A DNA stretch of 36,308 nucleotides from an uncultured Patescibacteria group bacterium (GTDB lineage Bacteria; Patescibacteriota; Patescibacteriia; Veblenbacterales; UBA10138): positions 1 to 36,308 of the forward strand of contig CALFUV010000006.1 in the NCBI GenBank assembly GCA_937929825.1, given 5' to 3'. Of the stretch, positions 33,541-36,308 are shown in pieces. The notes under the pieces are model-generated. The model saw nothing but the letters and a program-made list of their open reading frames with translations. It made no database searches and was not told where the DNA came from. The position numbers were made by a program, and so were the translations under genes. The number at the start of each line of letters is the position of its first letter. The first letter of the stretch is position 1.

Positions 33541-34914
33541 TTACCTCAATTTTTTCACCACTGGCCCCAGGTCAGTATCATCTACCGTAAAACCCAGTTC
33601 TTTAAGGCGATTTCTGATGTCGTCAGCTTTGGCGTAATCTCGGGCAAGTCTCACCCTTTTCCGATCTTCTACCAGAGCTTGGACTTCAGGCGGAATAGTA
33701 AGCTTGGGTACATTTTTTAAACCCAAACCTAATACTTCATCCATTTTTAACAAAGATTGTTTTTTAGCTGAATCCGGATAATCTGATTTCATCATCTCCC
33801 AAACAACAGCCAAAGCTTGAGGTGTATTTAAATCATCATTTATGGCCTCTTTAAATTTAGCTTCATACTCAGCGCAACCTATGGCCGGTTTATCCATAGT
33901 AGCTATTTTATTGTATAGGTTAGTAAGGGCTTTTTGAGCAGATAAAACCGCTTCCAGCGAGAAATTTAGCGGTTTGCGGTAGTGTGTGCCTAAACAGAAG
34001 TAACGATAAGCCAGCGGCGAGACACCTTCATTTTTTAGCCAATCTAATGTCAGCAGATTACCTTCGCTTTTACCCATTCTTTTTTCGTTTATTACCAAGA
34101 ATTCCCCATGCAGCCAGTAGCGAACAAATGGTTTACCCGTAGCCGCTTCTGATTGGGCAATTTCATTGGTATGGTGTACCGGAATGTGATCAATGCCGCC
34201 GCAGTGAATATCAAAAGTTTCGCCTAAGTATTTTATAGCCATAGCTGAACATTCAATATGCCAGCCGGGGAAACCTGTGCCCCAAGGACTGGGCCATTCC
34301 ATTTGTCGTTTGGCATCAGTGGGTGATAATTTCCAAAGAGCAAAATCGGTGGGATTTTTCTTTTCAGGATTAGTCTCTACCCGCGCGCCGGCTTTTTGCC
34401 CGGCAGTATTAAGTTGGGCTAATTTGCCGTAATTAGTCAGTTTAGAAGTATCAAAATAAACGCCATCAGATGTTTGGTATGTATAACCTTTATCTTCCAG
34501 TTTTTTTATTAAGGCTATTTGTTCTGTAATATGATCAGTCGCTTTGCACCAAATATCAGGCGGTAAGATATTTAAATCTTTTAAATTATTTTGGAAAAGT
34601 TCAGTATACATTTCAGCCAGCTGCCAAACTGTTTTACCGGCAGTACGCGCGCCTTTTTCCATTTTATCTTCACCTTCATCTGCATCGCTGGTTAAATGGC
34701 CAACATCAGTAATATTCATCACATGCTTGACTTTGTAGCCATTAAAAAGCAGAGTACGTTTTAATATATCTTCAAAAATATAAGTACGTAAATTACCAAG
34801 GTGAGGCGGGGCGTACACCGTAGGACCGCAGGTGTATAAGCCTACCATATCACCTTGTCTGGGTGAAAAAATTTCTTTCTGACGGGAAATTGTATTGAAT
34901 AACTGAAAGTTCAT
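33541..34914 (-). CDS. cysS: Cysteinyl-tRNA synthetase
   Basis: This 457-aa class I synthetase charges tRNA-Cys. The zinc/active-site opening is [20 protein letters not shown] (HIGH motif as HLGN) and [19 protein letters not shown]. The cysteine-binding region has [35 protein letters not shown]. The KMSKS loop reads KRMGKSEGN (near 277-285), with Gly in place of the first Ser. The C-terminal end ([23 protein letters not shown]) matches the family. Its start is 2 bases after the stop of the KefB-like gene, so the two are co-transcribed. Confidence 0.97.
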   Translation of the reverse strand: MNFQLFNTISRQKEIFSPRQGDMVGLYTCGPTVYAPPHLGNLRTYIFEDILKRTLLFNGYKVKHVMNITDVGHLTSDADEGEDKMEKGARTAGKTVWQLAEMYTELFQNNLKDLNILPPDIWCKATDHITEQIALIKKLEDKGYTYQTSDGVYFDTSKLTNYGKLAQLNTAGQKAGARVETNPEKKNPTDFALWKLSPTDAKRQMEWPSPWGTGFPGWHIECSAMAIKYLGETFDIHCGGIDHIPVHHTNEIAQSEAATGKPFVRYWLHGEFLVINEKRMGKSEGNLLTLDWLKNEGVSPLAYRYFCLGTHYRKPLNFSLEAVLSAQKALTNLYNKIATMDKPAIGCAEYEAKFKEAINDDLNTPQALAVVWEMMKSDYPDSAKKQSLLKMDEVLGLGLKNVPKLTIPPEVQALVEDRKRVRLARDYAKADDIRNRLKELGFTVDDTDLGPVVKKLR

Positions 34915-34916
34915 AA

Positions 34917-36308
34917 TTAAGCTTTATGGCGTAAGTTGTAGTGTTCTAATAATTCAGCTAAATGACGTTCACGCTCTTGCTGAGTAACAGCCGGATTAAG
35001 CATTAATTGATGCAAAATTTCTCCTAAATGTTGGCCTGTTAAATAGTGGGGGAAGATAACATAATCCGCTCCAGCACGGTATAATAGTTGGGTATCTTGC
35101 CAAGTGTCGGCTGTAACGTAAATCGGCGCGGTGGCCCCGCGTTTTTTGGCGTCAGCTATTAATAACCGGTTATTATCCACATCAGGCACCGTGGAAATAA
35201 TAAGTCTAGCTTTACCAAGTTGCGTTTTATCGTAAATATCAGGATCGCTCATATCACCGTAATAACAAAGCACTTGACGTTTAGAGAGTCTGGCAATAGT
35301 TTCCGGGTCAAAATCTATGATTAACAACGGCAAACCAATTTTTTGAATTGCGCTTACCAGGCGTTCTCCCAAACGATCACAACCAAAAATGACTACGTGA
35401 TTGCTCATATCTTCAGCTTTCATCGGTGATTCAGAGATTGTTGGTCGTTCAAATTTTTGTAAATAAGGAGCTAAACCGGAATAAATCCTGTCGCTGTAAG
35501 TAATTAAATAACTGGAAATAGTGATGGTGGTAATACCCACTAAAGTAACCAGCGCCACTTCAGTTTGGCTGACATGCCCAAGATTAAAACCAAGATTCAT
35601 GAGTATTAAAGAAAACTCGCTGATTTGAGCCACAGTTAAGCCAACCATAAAACCAGTTCTTTTGGTATAGCCCATTTGTCTCATAATCAGCATAACAATT
35701 AAAGGATTTCCTATAAGCACAAATAAAGATAAGACTATAAAAGGCAAAGCCAGTGAAGCAATAGTAGAAAGCATTAGCTGACTGCCCAGTACTACAAAGA
35801 ATATGGTAATGAAAAAATCGCGCAAACTTTTTACCCGGCCGCTGATTTCCAAATGATAAGGCAAGCGAGCCAGCGCTAAGCCTGCCAAAAAAGCTCCAAT
35901 TTCTATAGAAAAGCCGCCTAGTACAGCCATTAAGGAAAAGACAAAACACCAAGCAATACTAGCTAGCAACAATAGTTCTGAATTACGTGCTAGTTTCATA
36001 AATAAAGACGGCAAAAGATAGCGCCCAGAAAGTAGGGCCAGCATTACCAGGCCCGCTCCTTTAAGAAGAATAAAAAATAATTCTGCCAGTTGGGGAGTTT
36101 GGTCCGTGGAAAAGCCGGAGAGCAGAACTAAGGCAAAAATAGCCAAGAAGTCCTGCACTAAAAGCATACCCACAGCTAAACGTCCGTATAATGATTCTAA
36201 AGCCTGTTTTTCCGAAAGCATTTTAACAATAATGATAGTGCTGGAAAAAGTTAAAGCTACCGCCACATAAGCCGCGCTAATAGATGCTAGGCCAAATAAA
36301 CGGATGAT
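34917..36308 (-). CDS. KefB-like cation/proton antiporter with TrkA-N domain (5' partial)
   Basis: The track begins this frame at an internal GTG (36266), but it stays open to the right edge ([19 protein letters not shown]), so the N-terminus is missing. At least 463 residues are present. About ten membrane helices of a CPA2 Na+/H+ exchanger domain ([45 protein letters not shown]) are followed by a cytoplasmic TrkA-N/RCK domain from about 290: [20 protein letters not shown], then LIIDFDPE and YYGDMSDPD. The GxGxxG is altered to GCDRLG. It probably exchanges K+ or Na+ for H+; the ion is not determined. Confidence 0.88.
   Translation of the reverse strand: MIRLFGLASISAAYVAVALTFSSTIIIVKMLSEKQALESLYGRLAVGMLLVQDFLAIFALVLLSGFSTDQTPQLAELFFILLKGAGLVMLALLSGRYLLPSLFMKLARNSELLLLASIAWCFVFSLMAVLGGFSIEIGAFLAGLALARLPYHLEISGRVKSLRDFFITIFFVVLGSQLMLSTIASLALPFIVLSLFVLIGNPLIVMLIMRQMGYTKRTGFMVGLTVAQISEFSLILMNLGFNLGHVSQTEVALVTLVGITTITISSYLITYSDRIYSGLAPYLQKFERPTISESPMKAEDMSNHVVIFGCDRLGERLVSAIQKIGLPLLIIDFDPETIARLSKRQVLCYYGDMSDPDIYDKTQLGKARLIISTVPDVDNNRLLIADAKKRGATAPIYVTADTWQDTQLLYRAGADYVIFPHYLTGQHLGEILHQLMLNPAVTQQERERHLAELLEHYNLRHKA

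Overview
The window most resembles a small-genome bacterium of the Candidate Phyla Radiation (Patescibacteria). This is inferred from gene content and style: AT-rich, tightly packed genes; weak or absent Shine-Dalgarno sites on many genes; shortened versions of core proteins (HrcA, MurF, TsaB-like); tiny CxxC zinc-ribbon proteins; a membrane-fusion protein with a beta insert; and a giant Gly/Asn/Thr-rich surface protein. TGA is used as a stop (end of hrcA and of the 84-aa gene), so recoding of UGA to glycine, as in Gracilibacteria/Absconditabacteria, is not supported. No lineage below the CPR can be assigned from the sequence alone.

Layout, left to right. (1) 1-8.2 kb: a giant repetitive, probably secreted protein whose frame is open at the left edge, then an MltD-like lytic transglycosylase. 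(2) 8.2-9.5 kb: promoter, ribosomal L10 leader RNA, attenuator, rplJ-rplL, and a bidirectional terminator shared with a convergent gene. (3) 9.5-12.9 kb: a minus-strand protein that looks like a degenerate PP2C phosphatase, a membrane segment and a beta-propeller; divergent from it, a winged-helix/nucleotidyltransferase-like protein, then a short degenerate TsaB-like protein. (4) 12.9-17.9 kb: a compact division/wall cluster, mraZ-rsmH-ftsL-like-ftsI-murF, behind a strong promoter with phased MraZ boxes. (5) 17.9-20.5 kb: tRNA-Glu(CTC) with its own promoter and terminator, a GspE/PilB-type ATPase, a type IV pilin-like protein, a membrane-anchored unknown and an antisense 53-aa zinc-ribbon gene. 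(6) 20.6-25.9 kb: an efflux-type operon (AbrB-like regulator, HlyD/MacA-like protein, LolD/MacB-type ATPase, two paralogous MacB permeases) behind a promoter with a palindromic operator. (7) 25.9-32.2 kb: a heat-shock region with a perfect CIRCE element, hrcA-grpE, a 45-aa zinc ribbon, hsp20, dnaK, a coiled-coil protein, a DUF3467 protein, an apparently frameshifted small gene, and dnaJ. (8) 32.2-36.3 kb, minus strand: dus, cysS and a KefB-like transporter open at the right edge.

The best-supported regulation is an L10 leader with two competing stems, TGG boxes at exact 10-bp spacing before mraZ, CIRCE before hrcA, and a palindrome just downstream of the abrB-like promoter. The hsp20 gene is flanked by unusually GC-rich hairpins, including a 42-bp perfect palindrome. 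I see no CRISPR array, insertion sequence, phage module or rRNA. All sequence reading was by eye; no database search was run.
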